Position numbers and translations under genes: made by a program. A model generated the notes under the pieces. That model was not told the origin of the DNA. It did no database searches and saw only the letters and a list, made by a program, of their open reading frames with translations. From Mycetocola manganoxydans (GTDB taxonomy: Bacteria > Actinomycetota > Actinomycetes > Actinomycetales > Microbacteriaceae), in NCBI RefSeq assembly GCF_003667545.1, contig NZ_RCUV01000002.1:1-64000 (forward strand): DNA of 64,000 nucleotides. Reading direction: 5' to 3'. This document shows, piece after piece, positions 1 through 8,504 of this stretch (position 1 is its first letter; every line of letters starts with the position of its first letter).

Positions 1-200
1 GCCGTGACTGGTGGGGCAATCCCGTTGTTCCGAGCTGGTACACCGAGGCGTCGCTCGTTCTCGACCTCGACGGCAACCCGCAGCCGCTCGTCGAGCGCGA
101 GGAGCCGAGCGAGATGGCGGTCACCGTCGGCGCCGACGGATTCTCCTACACTCGCGAGGGTGACGTCGACAAGGGATTCAAGCTCGGCGACACGCTGTAG
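1..200 (+). CDS. C-terminal fragment of an unidentified protein
   Basis: An open frame enters from the left edge in the third frame and ends at TAG 198-200, giving about 65 residues. The visible tail is hydrophilic, with an Asp/Trp-rich start (RDWWGNP), a short LDLDG stretch and an end KLGDTL. I do not recognise the family. It converges on the nicotinamidase gene; the roughly 200 bp between them show nothing clear. That this is coding rests on codon-position composition and a clean end only. Confidence 0.5.
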   Translation, partial: RDWWGNPVVPSWYTEASLVLDLDGNPQPLVEREEPSEMAVTVGADGFSYTREGDVDKGFKLGDTL

Positions 201-399
201 CCCGCGACGCGGCATCCCCTCTGTGCTTTCGGGCCGAGCGGATGCCGCTTCGTCGTTTGCGGGGATCGATCGGTCCCACAGGGCGACCCACAATGCCCAC
301 GAACCGCCGTTTCGGACCGATCAACTGCCAGCGACACTGAGTGGCGACTCTACGACGAGGCGGACGGTGGAAGCATCCACCGTCAGCGAGCGCGTCGGC

Positions 400-1002
400 T
401 CAGTCCGCGTCGCTCCCGACGAGCACAGCACCCGCGTGACCCATCTCGGCGAGTGCCGCGTCACTGGTTTCGCGCGCGACACCGGCGATGAGGTCCGTGA
501 AGACGCGGACGTGCCTGCCGTGTTCGACGGCATCCAGAACGGATGCCCGCACACAGTAGTCGGTGGCGATCCCGGCAACGTCGACCTCGGTCACGCCGTG
601 CGACTCGAGCACATCGGTGATCGTGGCGCCATCAGACGCTCCGCCGTCGACGAGGCCGTCGAAGATCGAGTACGCCGGTTCGCCCTGCCCCTTCTTCACG
701 TGGAGCGTGATGTGTGACTGGTCGAGGGCTGGGTGGTAGTCGGCTCCCGGTGTCCCGGCGACACAGTGCACGGGCCAGGTGTCGAGGAAGTCGGGCTCTT
801 CGCCGATGCGGGCGAAGTGTCCGCCGTTGTCGCCGTCCGGACTGTGCCAGTCGCGCGAGGCGATCACGAGGCTGTAGCTGTCTGCTGCCCGCTCGAGGTA
901 GGAGGTGAGGTGGGTGGCGACGGCGGTTCCTCCGTCGACGCCGAGCGCGCCCCCCTCGGTGAAGTCGTTCTGCACGTCGATGATGAACAGTGCCCTGGTC
1001 AT
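400..1002 (-). CDS. pncA: Nicotinamidase (isochorismatase superfamily)
   Basis: Hydrolyses nicotinamide to nicotinate and ammonia in the cytoplasm, feeding NAD salvage. The 200-residue product matches the usual length. Near the N-terminus IDVQNDF supplies the acid of the triad (D9), KKG the lysine (K104) and TDYC the nucleophile (C150). Metal ligands are visible as D51/H53 in RDWH, H62 in GGHF, and H79 in the WPVHC block just before GTPGAD. The start is ATG at 1002. The gene stands alone on the minus strand, 132 bp above the end of the peptidase gene. Other isochorismatase-like hydrolases are possible, but the metal site and the WPVHC-GTPGAD block favour a nicotinamidase. Confidence 0.92.
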   Translation of the reverse strand: MTRALFIIDVQNDFTEGGALGVDGGTAVATHLTSYLERAADSYSLVIASRDWHSPDGDNGGHFARIGEEPDFLDTWPVHCVAGTPGADYHPALDQSHITLHVKKGQGEPAYSIFDGLVDGGASDGATITDVLESHGVTEVDVAGIATDYCVRASVLDAVEHGRHVRVFTDLIAGVARETSDAALAEMGHAGAVLVGSDAD

Positions 1003-1134
1003 GATGCCTCCCGGTGTCGTGATCGCCTTTCAGGCTACCGTCGCCCCGCACGCTCAACAGGCGGATTCTGCCGCGGGTCACGCCCAACAGGTGGAATCGC
1101 CGCGTTTCGCCAGCCAGCACCTGTTGAACGCGCG
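1003..1134. repeat. Intergenic imperfect direct repeats and a 9-bp inverted repeat
   Basis: Between pncA and the peptidase gene there are two imperfect copies of a roughly 23-bp sequence starting near 1052 and 1082 (each with CAACAGG followed by a GCCGCG end). The second copy also forms an inverted repeat, CAACAGGTG at 1085-1093 with CACCTGTTG at 1118-1126. It lies upstream of the end of one minus-strand gene and just before the start of the next, so it could be a weak terminator for neither gene or a remnant. Function is not clear. Confidence 0.4.
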
Positions 1135-2643
1135 TCAGTTGTTCGACAGGTTGCCGCCACACCGGTAGAACGCTGTGGTCAGGGTGTCGATCGCCGTGCG
1201 GGCGCTGGCGCCGACATTCCCGGTGGCGAAGATCGCGAAGATCAGCGTGGAGCCATCGGCGGCGTCGATCATCCCGGTCAGCGTGTATGCCGACGAGATC
1301 GAACCGGACTTGGCGCGCACGTGCCCACGCGCGACGGCGTTGTCTCCGAAGAACCGGTTCGAATAGTTGAGCGTGCCGGATTCGCCGGCGACGGGCAGCC
1401 CGTCGCGAAGGATGCCGAGGTTCCCCTCCCGCGCGTGAATCTTCACGAACAACGCCGTGAGGTACGACGGGGCGACGGCGTTGTTGCGGCTCATGCCCGA
1501 ACCGTCCGCGATCCGCAGGGCGGAGGTATCGATCCCGTACACCCGAAGCGCCTCCGGAATCGCTGTCGCGAGCGCGTCGATCGTGTTTCCCGCGCCGAGG
1601 GCGATCGCCACGTGCCGAGCCACCATCTCGGCCAGCGAGTTGTCCGACGGAATGAGGAACTGCGGGATCAGGGTCGACAACGGCTGCGATGAGACGGATG
1701 CCAGCTCGGCGGCTCCCGGCGGCGCGGTTCCCTGTTCGACAGAGACTCCGCCGAAGTACTGCGCGAACGCTGCTCCTGCCCGCCCGACCGGGTCGTCGCC
1801 GCGTTGGGAGAGGAACACCCGTGGGTCCGCGCGGTCAGCGTCCACCTGCAGCGCGGTGATGTGGGAGAGCCATCCGGTTCCGCGTTCTGTGGGCGGCCAG
1901 GTGTCTCCCCAGGTCTTCCCGCCGAAGTAGCTGGAGTCGAGGACGATACGGGTGATCGGCGTGCCGGGGAACCGGGACTCCCACTCGGCTTTTGCCTTGC
2001 CGGCGAGGTCGTCGAGGTGTGCTGCGCCGGTGTAGACCGGCTCCTGCCCGGAAGGCAGGCGGGTCAGGGTGAGGTCTCCCCCGCCGACGAGCACGATGGT
2101 GCCGGGCTCGGCACCGGCGACGACGCGTGTTGTCGCCCGGAAGTCGGGTCCGAGCACGTTCAGCGCGGCGGCGGCCGTGAGGACCTTCATCGAGCTGGCG
2201 GTCTGCGACGCCGTCGCCGGGTCGCGTTCGAACAGCAACTGGCCGTCGGCGGTGAGGACCTGGGCCTGGAGTTTTCCAAACCGACCGTCGTCGAGCAGCC
2301 AGGCGACGGAGCAGGTCCGGAGGGGCGACGCCGTCTGCTCGACCGTCGACACCGGGCGGGGCGGCGGTGTGGTCTCGGTCGGCGTCGGTGTCGGGGTGGC
2401 GGTCGGTGTCGCCGCAACCGGCGACGGCGCTGTCGCGGCTCCGAGGGCGACGGCGCCGCTTCCGAGCACAGCGAAGGCAGCAACGGATGCCGTGACCAGC
2501 CACGCAAAGCGGTGACGGCTCAGGGAGGCGCCGATGCCCCCGCGCCGATGAGCGGTCGAGCGACGAACGGGCGCGCTCGTCGTGGCATCCGCTCCCCCCT
2601 CGGGAGGATGACGGGCGTCGTCGCCGGGCAACACGGTGGGCAC
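1135..2643 (-). CDS. dacB: D-alanyl-D-alanine carboxypeptidase/endopeptidase, PBP4 type (S13)
   Basis: Trims or cleaves peptidoglycan stem peptides outside the membrane. The 502-residue protein has a short cytoplasmic basic region, one membrane segment at about residues 35-60, a Pro/Thr-rich linker and then the peptidase domain. Catalytic motifs of the S13 family are present: SSMK with S150 and K153, SDN in the later part, and KSG near the C-terminus. I start it at GTG 2643; the frame stays open far upstream, but that part lies over the oxidoreductase gene and is a shadow. It follows that gene by 43 bp and may be co-transcribed. In actinobacteria the gene often sits near tilS/hpt; here it does not. 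Confidence 0.88.
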   Translation of the reverse strand: MPTVLPGDDARHPPEGGADATTSAPVRRSTAHRRGGIGASLSRHRFAWLVTASVAAFAVLGSGAVALGAATAPSPVAATPTATPTPTPTETTPPPRPVSTVEQTASPLRTCSVAWLLDDGRFGKLQAQVLTADGQLLFERDPATASQTASSMKVLTAAAALNVLGPDFRATTRVVAGAEPGTIVLVGGGDLTLTRLPSGQEPVYTGAAHLDDLAGKAKAEWESRFPGTPITRIVLDSSYFGGKTWGDTWPPTERGTGWLSHITALQVDADRADPRVFLSQRGDDPVGRAGAAFAQYFGGVSVEQGTAPPGAAELASVSSQPLSTLIPQFLIPSDNSLAEMVARHVAIALGAGNTIDALATAIPEALRVYGIDTSALRIADGSGMSRNNAVAPSYLTALFVKIHAREGNLGILRDGLPVAGESGTLNYSNRFFGDNAVARGHVRAKSGSISSAYTLTGMIDAADGSTLIFAIFATGNVGASARTAIDTLTTAFYRCGGNLSNN

Positions 2644-2686
2644 TCGAGAATCGTACCGGGAACGCCTCACAGCGTCCCCGGGGAAT

Positions 2687-3673
2687 TCACTCACCGGGGT
2701 AGACGAGGCCGATCTGTGCGCGGATGTCGTCGAGAGTCGCGAGGATCGACACGGTCTCGGCGTGGGGCAGCAGCGCGGATTCGAGTTCGCCGGTCGCGAC
2801 GAGCCGTTCGAGCTCGAGCGCCTGGAACTGCATGCCACGACCGACAACAGTCGACGTGAAGGTCTCGAGAACCTCGTCGTCGTTGTTGTACACGGTGAAG
2901 GAAGTCGGCGTGTACCAGACGGCGTCGATGTCGATGCGGCCGTCGGCACCGAGAATGCTCGCGACGTTCGGCCCGTGGGCGTTGCTCGCCGAGAACGTGG
3001 TGGCGACGCGGTCGTCACCATAGGTGAAGATCGTGGCGACGCTGGCGTCTGCCCCGGTCTCACGGAACGTGGCGGATGCCGTCACCTGCGCGGGAGTACC
3101 GAACACGGCGCTCGCGAAAGAGATGGGGTAGATGCCCAGGTCGAGGAGGGCGCCGCCGCCGAGTTCGAGCGCGTTGAGACGGTGCGACGGGTCGGACGGG
3201 AGGTGCTGGGTGTGGTCGGCCACGATCGAGCGGAGCTCGCCCAGGGTGCCTTCGGCGAGGATCTCGCGGATCCGGGCCATGTGGGGCAGGAAGCGGGTCC
3301 ACATCGCTTCGAGCACGACGAGTCCGAGCTCGCGTGCGCGGGCAGTGACGGCCTCGGCCTCGCGCGCGTTGAGGGTGAACGGCTTCTCGACGAGCACGTG
3401 CTTGCCCGCCTCGAGCGCGAGCAACGCCTGCGCGGCGTGGAACGGATGCGGCGTGGCGATGTAGATCGCATCGACCTCGGGGTCGGCGACGAGGTCCTCG
3501 TAGCTGGAGTGCACGTTCGGAACGCCGAACTTCTCAGCGAAGGCGGCGGCCGTCTCCGCGCGGCGGGATCCGACCGCCTGCAGGGTGAGTCCGTTGAGGA
3601 CGAGGTCGTTGGCGAATGCCTGGGCGATACCGCCCGGCCCGAGGATGCCCCAGCGGAGCCCAGTTGTAGTCAC
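2687..3673 (-). CDS. Gfo/Idh/MocA family NAD(P)-dependent oxidoreductase
   Basis: A soluble dehydrogenase of 328 residues acting on a sugar, inositol or related hydroxy compound; the substrate cannot be read from sequence. The N-terminus is a Rossmann fold (GILGPGGIAQAF at about 9-20), followed by the family signature around VEKPFTLNAREAE (the EKP motif) and an alpha/beta C-terminal domain with LDLGIYPISFA. The start is GTG 3673 with a TAGTCT -10-like box about 7 nt ahead of it, which suggests a leaderless message. It diverges from the acetyltransferase gene across only 39 bp. Confidence 0.85.
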   Translation of the reverse strand: MTTTGLRWGILGPGGIAQAFANDLVLNGLTLQAVGSRRAETAAAFAEKFGVPNVHSSYEDLVADPEVDAIYIATPHPFHAAQALLALEAGKHVLVEKPFTLNAREAEAVTARARELGLVVLEAMWTRFLPHMARIREILAEGTLGELRSIVADHTQHLPSDPSHRLNALELGGGALLDLGIYPISFASAVFGTPAQVTASATFRETGADASVATIFTYGDDRVATTFSASNAHGPNVASILGADGRIDIDAVWYTPTSFTVYNNDDEVLETFTSTVVGRGMQFQALELERLVATGELESALLPHAETVSILATLDDIRAQIGLVYPGE

Positions 3674-3712
3674 CGGTTTAGACTACTGGCGACGACAGCA
3701 GGGAGGCGACAT

Positions 3713-4243
3713 ATGACGGGACCTCAGCATGTCATCCTGACGCCCATCGGAACCGCGGGTTTGCGCGCGCTCGTCTCCGGGAACCTCGCCGAAGCATCAC
3801 GGATCACCGGTTTCGATCTTCCCGAGGAGTACCTGACGGCGTCCTGGTTGTGGCAGTTGCGGTTGGAGCAACTCGAGGAGAGGCCGGCCGATGAACCGTG
3901 GGTCGCGTGGATTGCCGCCCGCGCCGACGATCGCAGGGTGATCGGGCGGTCGGGTTTCCACGGCGCCCCCAACGCCGACGGCATGGTCGAGCTCAGCTAC
4001 GCGGTGTCGCCCGAGTTCCGTCGGCAGGGCTTCGCGACGGCGATCCTCGGAGAAATCGTGGAGCGGGCGAGGCGGCATCCGGACATCCGCGTCCTTCGGG
4101 CGACGATCAGCCCCGACAATCCCGCCTCGCTTGCGACCCTGATGAAATTTCCGTTCCGGCACGTGGGTGAGCAGATGGATGAGATCGACGGTCTCGAGCT
4201 GATCTACGAACTGCCTGTCGACGAGACCCGGCCGGGCGGCTAG
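3713..4243 (+). CDS. GNAT family N-acetyltransferase
   Basis: Transfers an acetyl group from acetyl-CoA to an unknown amine. The product has 176 residues; the acetyl-CoA binding segment is clear at about residues 100-125, where SPEFRRQGFATAI carries the Q/RxxGxA/G loop. A later SPDNPASLATLMKF segment fits the last part of the fold. ATG 3713 is chosen because GGGAGG lies 6 nt upstream at 3701-3706; a longer open frame upstream has no support and overlaps the divergent oxidoreductase. Its stop codon overlaps the stop of the convergent gene by three bases. Confidence 0.85.
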   Translation: MTGPQHVILTPIGTAGLRALVSGNLAEASRITGFDLPEEYLTASWLWQLRLEQLEERPADEPWVAWIAARADDRRVIGRSGFHGAPNADGMVELSYAVSPEFRRQGFATAILGEIVERARRHPDIRVLRATISPDNPASLATLMKFPFRHVGEQMDEIDGLELIYELPVDETRPGG

Positions 4244-4683
4244 CGTCCCGCCCCGACGAGCTGGCGGGCAGGCATCCGGCGATCGGGAACACGATGCCCA
4301 GGATTCTGCGCTGCCGGAGGGCGTGCAGCCCGCTGCGGCACCTGGTGGGTGGGCACGTTCGGTTGCGGGCGAGCGGATGCCGGCGGCGGCTTCGGTTTCG
4401 TCAGGGGCTGCGGCTGGCGGGCAGTTCCCCCGCCGGTCATGAGGAACTGCGGCGGCAACGACCGCTCGAACAGTCCGTAGACGTTCTGCACGGCTTCTTC
4501 GGCCGAGCCCCAATAGCCGACGAGTTCGCGTTTCGCCGGATCCGCATTCCACGTCACGGCACGGAAATACAGTTCCCGTTCGGCGCCGAGCCTGAGCCGC
4601 CTCACTATTGCGATGGGCTCCTTGGCGGCCGAATGCGTGACGACCCATTCCACCGGGGTGGTGACGTTCGACAGGTCGGGCAT
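4240..4683 (-). CDS. Conserved hypothetical protein
   Basis: I do not know a function. From ATG 4683 the product has 147 residues: the first 80 look folded (PVEWVVTHS, LYFRAVTW, ELVGYWGSAEEA), the rest is a Pro/Arg/Gln-rich tail. An alternative ATG at 4713 lies 13 nt after the SGNH gene; neither start has a good ribosome site, and I prefer 4683 because the folded part begins right after it. The gene probably shares a message with the SGNH gene. Its stop overlaps that of the convergent acetyltransferase gene. Confidence 0.6.
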   Translation of the reverse strand: MPDLSNVTTPVEWVVTHSAAKEPIAIVRRLRLGAERELYFRAVTWNADPAKRELVGYWGSAEEAVQNVYGLFERSLPPQFLMTGGGTARQPQPLTKPKPPPASARPQPNVPTHQVPQRAARPPAAQNPGHRVPDRRMPARQLVGAGR

Positions 4684-4726
4684 GACTCGAACGCTACGTG
4701 CAGCGGCCGACATTCCGATCGGGCGG

Positions 4727-5434
4727 TCAGTCGGCGAGCGCCTCTTCGATTCGGGCCGCGATGGCGGCGTGGCCCTCATCGTTGACGTGAGCGGCGTCGG
4801 GGAGGATCATCGCGGCGGTGAAGATGGGCGGGTCGATCAGGCTGATGTGGCTGCCGCCGACCGATTCGGCCGCTTCCTTCACCAGTGCGTCGAACGTGGT
4901 GGAGGTGGGACCAGCTGCTCTCGCCGCTGGAATCGAGGGCCCGACGGCGATGATTCGCGCATCGGGGAGCCCTTCGCGCAGCGAATCGTAGGTTGCTTCG
5001 ATGGCCGCACGCGTGGCATCCGGGTCCTCGGTGAATGCCGTGAAGTCGTTCTGACCGCCGGCGACGACGACGACGTCCGGCCGGTTCTTGACCGCCTCGG
5101 CCACCATCTCCTGATAGTTGGGGCAATACTCCTTGCCGCAGCCGTTCAGGCCGCTCGTGGCCAGGTAACCGGTGCCGCCGCGGCCGAGATTGACGGCCTT
5201 CCAGCCCTCGCCGGACGCGACGAGGCTCGCCCACGCGAGCGTCGGTATCGAGGCGCCGTATCCCGAGGTGTAGGAGTCGCCGATGAATACCGCGATCGGC
5301 TGGGTGGCTTTGGTCGGTGCCGGCGCGGACACAGCCGGGCTGGCGCAGCCCGACAGCCCCAGGCCAGCGGTCACGGCCAAAACGACGAGCCCTCGTCGGA
5401 GTCGAGGTGCCCGGGTCGCACGGCTCGAATTCAT
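4727..5434 (-). CDS. SGNH/GDSL-family hydrolase, putative lipoprotein
   Basis: An exported esterase or acyl hydrolase of 235 residues. A lipoprotein signal peptide is evident: basic start, hydrophobic run, and lipobox LSGC at about residues 27-30. The SGNH blocks follow in order: GDSYTSGYG (catalytic Ser) at about 55, a Gly block GRGGTGY, GGQND (Asn block), and DAAHVNDEGH near the C-terminus carrying the Asp and His. The substrate is unknown; cell-envelope acyl or acetyl esters are a fair guess. It starts at ATG 5434 and is followed by the hypothetical gene. Confidence 0.88.
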   Translation of the reverse strand: MNSSRATRAPRLRRGLVVLAVTAGLGLSGCASPAVSAPAPTKATQPIAVFIGDSYTSGYGASIPTLAWASLVASGEGWKAVNLGRGGTGYLATSGLNGCGKEYCPNYQEMVAEAVKNRPDVVVVAGGQNDFTAFTEDPDATRAAIEATYDSLREGLPDARIIAVGPSIPAARAAGPTSTTFDALVKEAAESVGGSHISLIDPPIFTAAMILPDAAHVNDEGHAAIAARIEEALAD

Positions 5435-5552
5435 GAGTGCCTCCAGACTGCTTGGAAGCCTAACCCGAGAATTGCTCGTGTTCTCGCCCCAGTTCGAGGG
5501 CGAGCGGCTGCCATCCAGGCCGAGCCGTGCTGAAAAATCTCGTCAACCACAA

Positions 5553-5574
5553 AACCCCCTCCGGGGAGGGGGTT
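5553..5574 (-). terminator. Rho-independent terminator of the tRNA-Thr gene
   Basis: A GC-rich stem of about 9 bp (AACCCCCTC pairing with GAGGGGGTT, loop of four) is followed on the minus strand by a T-rich stretch. It lies 7 bp downstream of the tRNA gene. Confidence 0.75.
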
Positions 5575-5580
5575 GAATGG

Positions 5581-5653
5581 AGCCGCCTGTGGGAATCGAA
5601 CCCACGACCTTTTCATTACGAGTGAAACGCTCTGCCGACTGAGCTAAGGCGGC
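5581..5653 (-). tRNA. tRNA-Thr (anticodon CGT)
   Basis: The minus strand folds as a standard cloverleaf of 73 nt: acceptor GCCGCCT pairing with AGGCGGC, discriminator U at 5581, T-arm GTGGG-TTCGATT-CCCAC, and an anticodon stem TTTCA/TGAAA around loop CTCGTAA, which places CGT as anticodon and reads ACG codons. CCA is not encoded. A terminator follows directly. Confidence 0.96.
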
Positions 5654-5722
5654 GAGTGACATCACGGAACCCGAGGGTTTCTGCGACGCACAGCTATCGA
5701 TCTTACCCGGTGTTTGGACCGG

Positions 5723-7309
5723 TTATGAACACTTCGGATCTGAGCTCGGCACGATTCCGTCGATCAGGAAGTCGTCGACGACCGAATTGATGCAGTCGCT
5801 TCCCTTGTTGTACGCCGTGTGGCCCTCGCCCTCATAGCTGACGAGAACACCACTCTCGAGCTGCGCCGCGAGCGACTCCGCCCACTCATACGGCGTCGCC
5901 GGGTCATTCGTGGTTCCGATCACGAGGATCGGAGCGGCACCCTCTGCGGTGATTTCTTTCCGCTCCGCGCCGTCTGGGTACGGCCAGTTCGCGCACCCGA
6001 TGTCGCCGTAACCGAAGTACGGTCCGATCACGGGTGCCGCCTCGGCGAGCTGGGCTGCCTCCGCCGCCATCCGCGCGGGGTCGGCGTCGTAGGTGTAGTC
6101 GCGGCAGTTGTAGGCCGAGAACGCTTCGCTCGAGTTGTCGGCGTAGCTGCCGTCCTCGTTGCGGCCGTTGTAGGCATCCGCGAACGAGAACGCGTATTCA
6201 GCTGACCCGTTCATGACCGAGGCGAGCATCTCACTGAGCAGCGGCCAGCCCTGCTCGGGCGAGTAGAGCGGATAAATGATGGCGGTGAGCAACGAGTTCG
6301 AGCCGAGCATACGGCCGTCGGTGTTCCGGATCGGGGTCTGGTCGACGGATGCCATCAGCGCGCCGATCACGGAGAGCGCCTCTTCCGTCGTGCCGCTGAA
6401 CGGGCAGTCGCGTGAACCGATGCAGTTGTCGAGGTAAGCGGCGAGCGCGCTCTCGAAGCCCTTCGCCTGGGTCTCGTTGACCTCGTAGATGCCCGATGAG
6501 GGGTCGATCGCACCATCGAGAACGAGCCGCCCGGCCTTGTCCGGGTAGAGCTCGGCGTAGGTCGCACCGAGGAAGGTGCCATACGAGTAACCGAGATAGT
6601 TGAGCTTCTCGTCACCGAGCAGTGCACGCAGCAGGTCGAGGTCACGAGCGGCGTTCACCGTGGTCACGAACTCCAGCGGGTCCCCGGTGTTCGCAGCGCA
6701 CGCGTCGCCGAACTCCTGCGCGCTCGCGGCGACCTCGGCGAGCCAGGCGTCACTCCCCCGCTCCGCCTCCGCGATGCCGTAGAGGTACTCGTCCATCTCC
6801 TCCGGTTCCAGGCAGGACACCGGAGTCGACCTGCCCACTCCCCGCGGGTCGAATCCGACGACGTCGTAGCTGGCCTGCAGCCGTTCGTCCGTGGCGAAGT
6901 CGACGGAATCGGCGACGAAGTCGAACCCGGAGCCGCCGGGGCCGCCGGGGTTGAGGAGCAGGGAACCGATTGCGGTTCCCGTGGCGGGCTGCCGCACGAG
7001 AGCGAGTTCGATCTCACCGTCTTCCGGGTTCTCCCAGTCCATCGGTGCGGCGGCCGTGGTGCACTGCAGGTCGTCGTTGCACTTCTCCCAGACCAGCTGC
7101 TGCTCATAGAACGGCCGAAGATTCGCGGCGACGTTCTCCTTGGTCGGCACCGACGTCGCGACCGGCTGCTCGGGGAAGAACGCGGTGACGCAACCGCTCA
7201 GGGTGAGCGCGAGGGTTGCCCCCAGTGCGATGAGCGCCATCCGGGTGCGGCGGCGGGTGGCCGGGATCGGTCGAGTCACGGATGGGTCTCCAATAGGGAA
7301 TCGGAACAC
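5723..7309 (-). CDS. Exported alpha/beta hydrolase, tripeptidyl aminopeptidase (TAP/S33) type, lipoprotein
   Basis: A secreted peptidase-like hydrolase of 528 residues, anchored as a lipoprotein: basic start, hydrophobic stretch and lipobox LSGC at about residues 37-40. The hydrolase core shows NPGGPGGSGFDF (oxyanion region), the nucleophile elbow LGYSYGTFLG, the acid in TTNDPATPYE and the His in GEGHTAYN near the C-terminus. The C-terminal part matches the TAP-like domain of actinobacterial tripeptidyl aminopeptidases. The protein is inferred to release peptides outside the cell. It starts 13 bp after the holB stop, so it is probably read from the same message. Confidence 0.87.
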   Translation of the reverse strand: MFRFPIGDPSVTRPIPATRRRTRMALIALGATLALTLSGCVTAFFPEQPVATSVPTKENVAANLRPFYEQQLVWEKCNDDLQCTTAAAPMDWENPEDGEIELALVRQPATGTAIGSLLLNPGGPGGSGFDFVADSVDFATDERLQASYDVVGFDPRGVGRSTPVSCLEPEEMDEYLYGIAEAERGSDAWLAEVAASAQEFGDACAANTGDPLEFVTTVNAARDLDLLRALLGDEKLNYLGYSYGTFLGATYAELYPDKAGRLVLDGAIDPSSGIYEVNETQAKGFESALAAYLDNCIGSRDCPFSGTTEEALSVIGALMASVDQTPIRNTDGRMLGSNSLLTAIIYPLYSPEQGWPLLSEMLASVMNGSAEYAFSFADAYNGRNEDGSYADNSSEAFSAYNCRDYTYDADPARMAAEAAQLAEAAPVIGPYFGYGDIGCANWPYPDGAERKEITAEGAAPILVIGTTNDPATPYEWAESLAAQLESGVLVSYEGEGHTAYNKGSDCINSVVDDFLIDGIVPSSDPKCS

Positions 7310-7321
7310 GGGGGAACGCGT

Positions 7322-8464
7322 CTAGCGAATCGCGGTGACGAGCATGGCTTCGAGTGCCAGCGCGGGAGCGACGTTGCCCTCGATCCGCTGGCGTGCCTCC
7401 TGGATGGCATCCATCGTCGCCATGGTCTCGGCCGGGGTGGATGCCTCGCCGGCCGCGGTGAGGGCGTCGGAGAGTTCTCGGTTGATGATCGTCTCCGAGC
7501 GGCCGAGCTGCAGCATGATGATGTCGCGGTAGAGCGAGAGCAGATCGACGAGGATCCGGTCGATGCCGTCGCGCAGGCTCCGGGTGGCGCGGCGTTTCTG
7601 GTCGTCTTCGAGCGACCGGATCTGCGAGCGCAGGGCCGGCGGCAACGTCTGCCCTGGTTCGACGCCGAGCGAGCGCAGGGCGTGCTCGCGTTCCTCCGCA
7701 TCGCGCTGTTCGGTGTATGCCTTCGCGTCGTCGCCCGCGATCGCGAGCATTCGCGCGGCGGCGAGCACGGCGTCGGACACGGAGCGGATGCCGAGTGCTG
7801 CGGTCAGCGTTTCGTCGCGCCTGGCGCGCGCGCCGGCATCCGTCGCCAGCCGGTGGGCCATGCCGACGTGAGATTGCGCCTGGCGCGCGGCTCGTTCGGC
7901 CAGTTCGGCGTCGACGCCGTCACGGCGGACGATGAGGTCGGCAACCTCGGCGACGTCCGGCACCCGCAGCCGGATCGCTCGCACCCGCGAGCGGATCGTC
8001 GGGATGAGGTCGGCATCGCTGGGCGCGCAGAGCACCCAGACGGTGCGTTCCGGCGGCTCTTCGAGCGCCTTGAGTAACACGTTCGAGGTCCGCTCGGCCA
8101 TGCGGTCGGCGTCTTCGATCACCATGACGCGGTAGCGGCCGACGGCGGGCGAGAACTGTGAACTGCGCACGAGTTCACGCACCTCATCGATCTTGATGAT
8201 GACGTTGGGGGTCGCGAGCACGGTGAGGTCCGGGTGGGTGCGCGCGTCGACCTGAGCGGCGGTGACGGGGTCGCCGTCCGGGTCGCGGCTGAGCAGAGCG
8301 GCCGCGAACGCATAGGCGAGGTTCGACCGACCGGAACCGGGCGGGCCCGTGATCAGCCAGGCGTGGGTCATGGCACCGTGGGCGTCTCCCCCGCGGTCGG
8401 CGGCGGCGTCGCGAAGCAGTGAGACAGCGTCTGCCTGCCCGATGACGTCATCCCAGGTGGCCAT
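7322..8464 (-). CDS. holB: DNA polymerase III subunit delta prime
   Basis: Clamp-loader subunit acting with DnaX and HolA to load the sliding clamp. The 380-residue protein has a RuvB/AAA-like core: GPPGSGRS at about residues 40-47 (Walker A with Arg in place of Lys, as is common in this subunit), VIEDADRM (Walker B region) and LLKALEEPP. ATG 8464 is chosen for the GGAGG just ahead of it and the match of WDDVIGQ to the family start; an upstream extension would run into tmk. The zinc-finger cysteines seen in many homologues between Walker A and the THPDL segment are absent here. It follows tmk by 40 bp. Confidence 0.93.
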   Translation of the reverse strand: MATWDDVIGQADAVSLLRDAAADRGGDAHGAMTHAWLITGPPGSGRSNLAYAFAAALLSRDPDGDPVTAAQVDARTHPDLTVLATPNVIIKIDEVRELVRSSQFSPAVGRYRVMVIEDADRMAERTSNVLLKALEEPPERTVWVLCAPSDADLIPTIRSRVRAIRLRVPDVAEVADLIVRRDGVDAELAERAARQAQSHVGMAHRLATDAGARARRDETLTAALGIRSVSDAVLAAARMLAIAGDDAKAYTEQRDAEEREHALRSLGVEPGQTLPPALRSQIRSLEDDQKRRATRSLRDGIDRILVDLLSLYRDIIMLQLGRSETIINRELSDALTAAGEASTPAETMATMDAIQEARQRIEGNVAPALALEAMLVTAIR

Positions 8465-8504
8465 GGCCTCCAGCCTACCGGCAGCCCCCGACACGGCGAC
8501 GCGC

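Noticed and set aside
1135-3063. A 642-codon open frame covering the PBP4 gene and part of the oxidoreductase
   Set aside because: The part above 2643 lies antiphase on the oxidoreductase gene and looks like a GC-rich shadow; the peptidase starts at GTG 2643.
3797-4648. A 283-codon minus-strand open frame across the acetyltransferase gene
   Set aside because: Antisense shadow of a GNAT gene with good motifs; no ribosome site and no recognisable protein.
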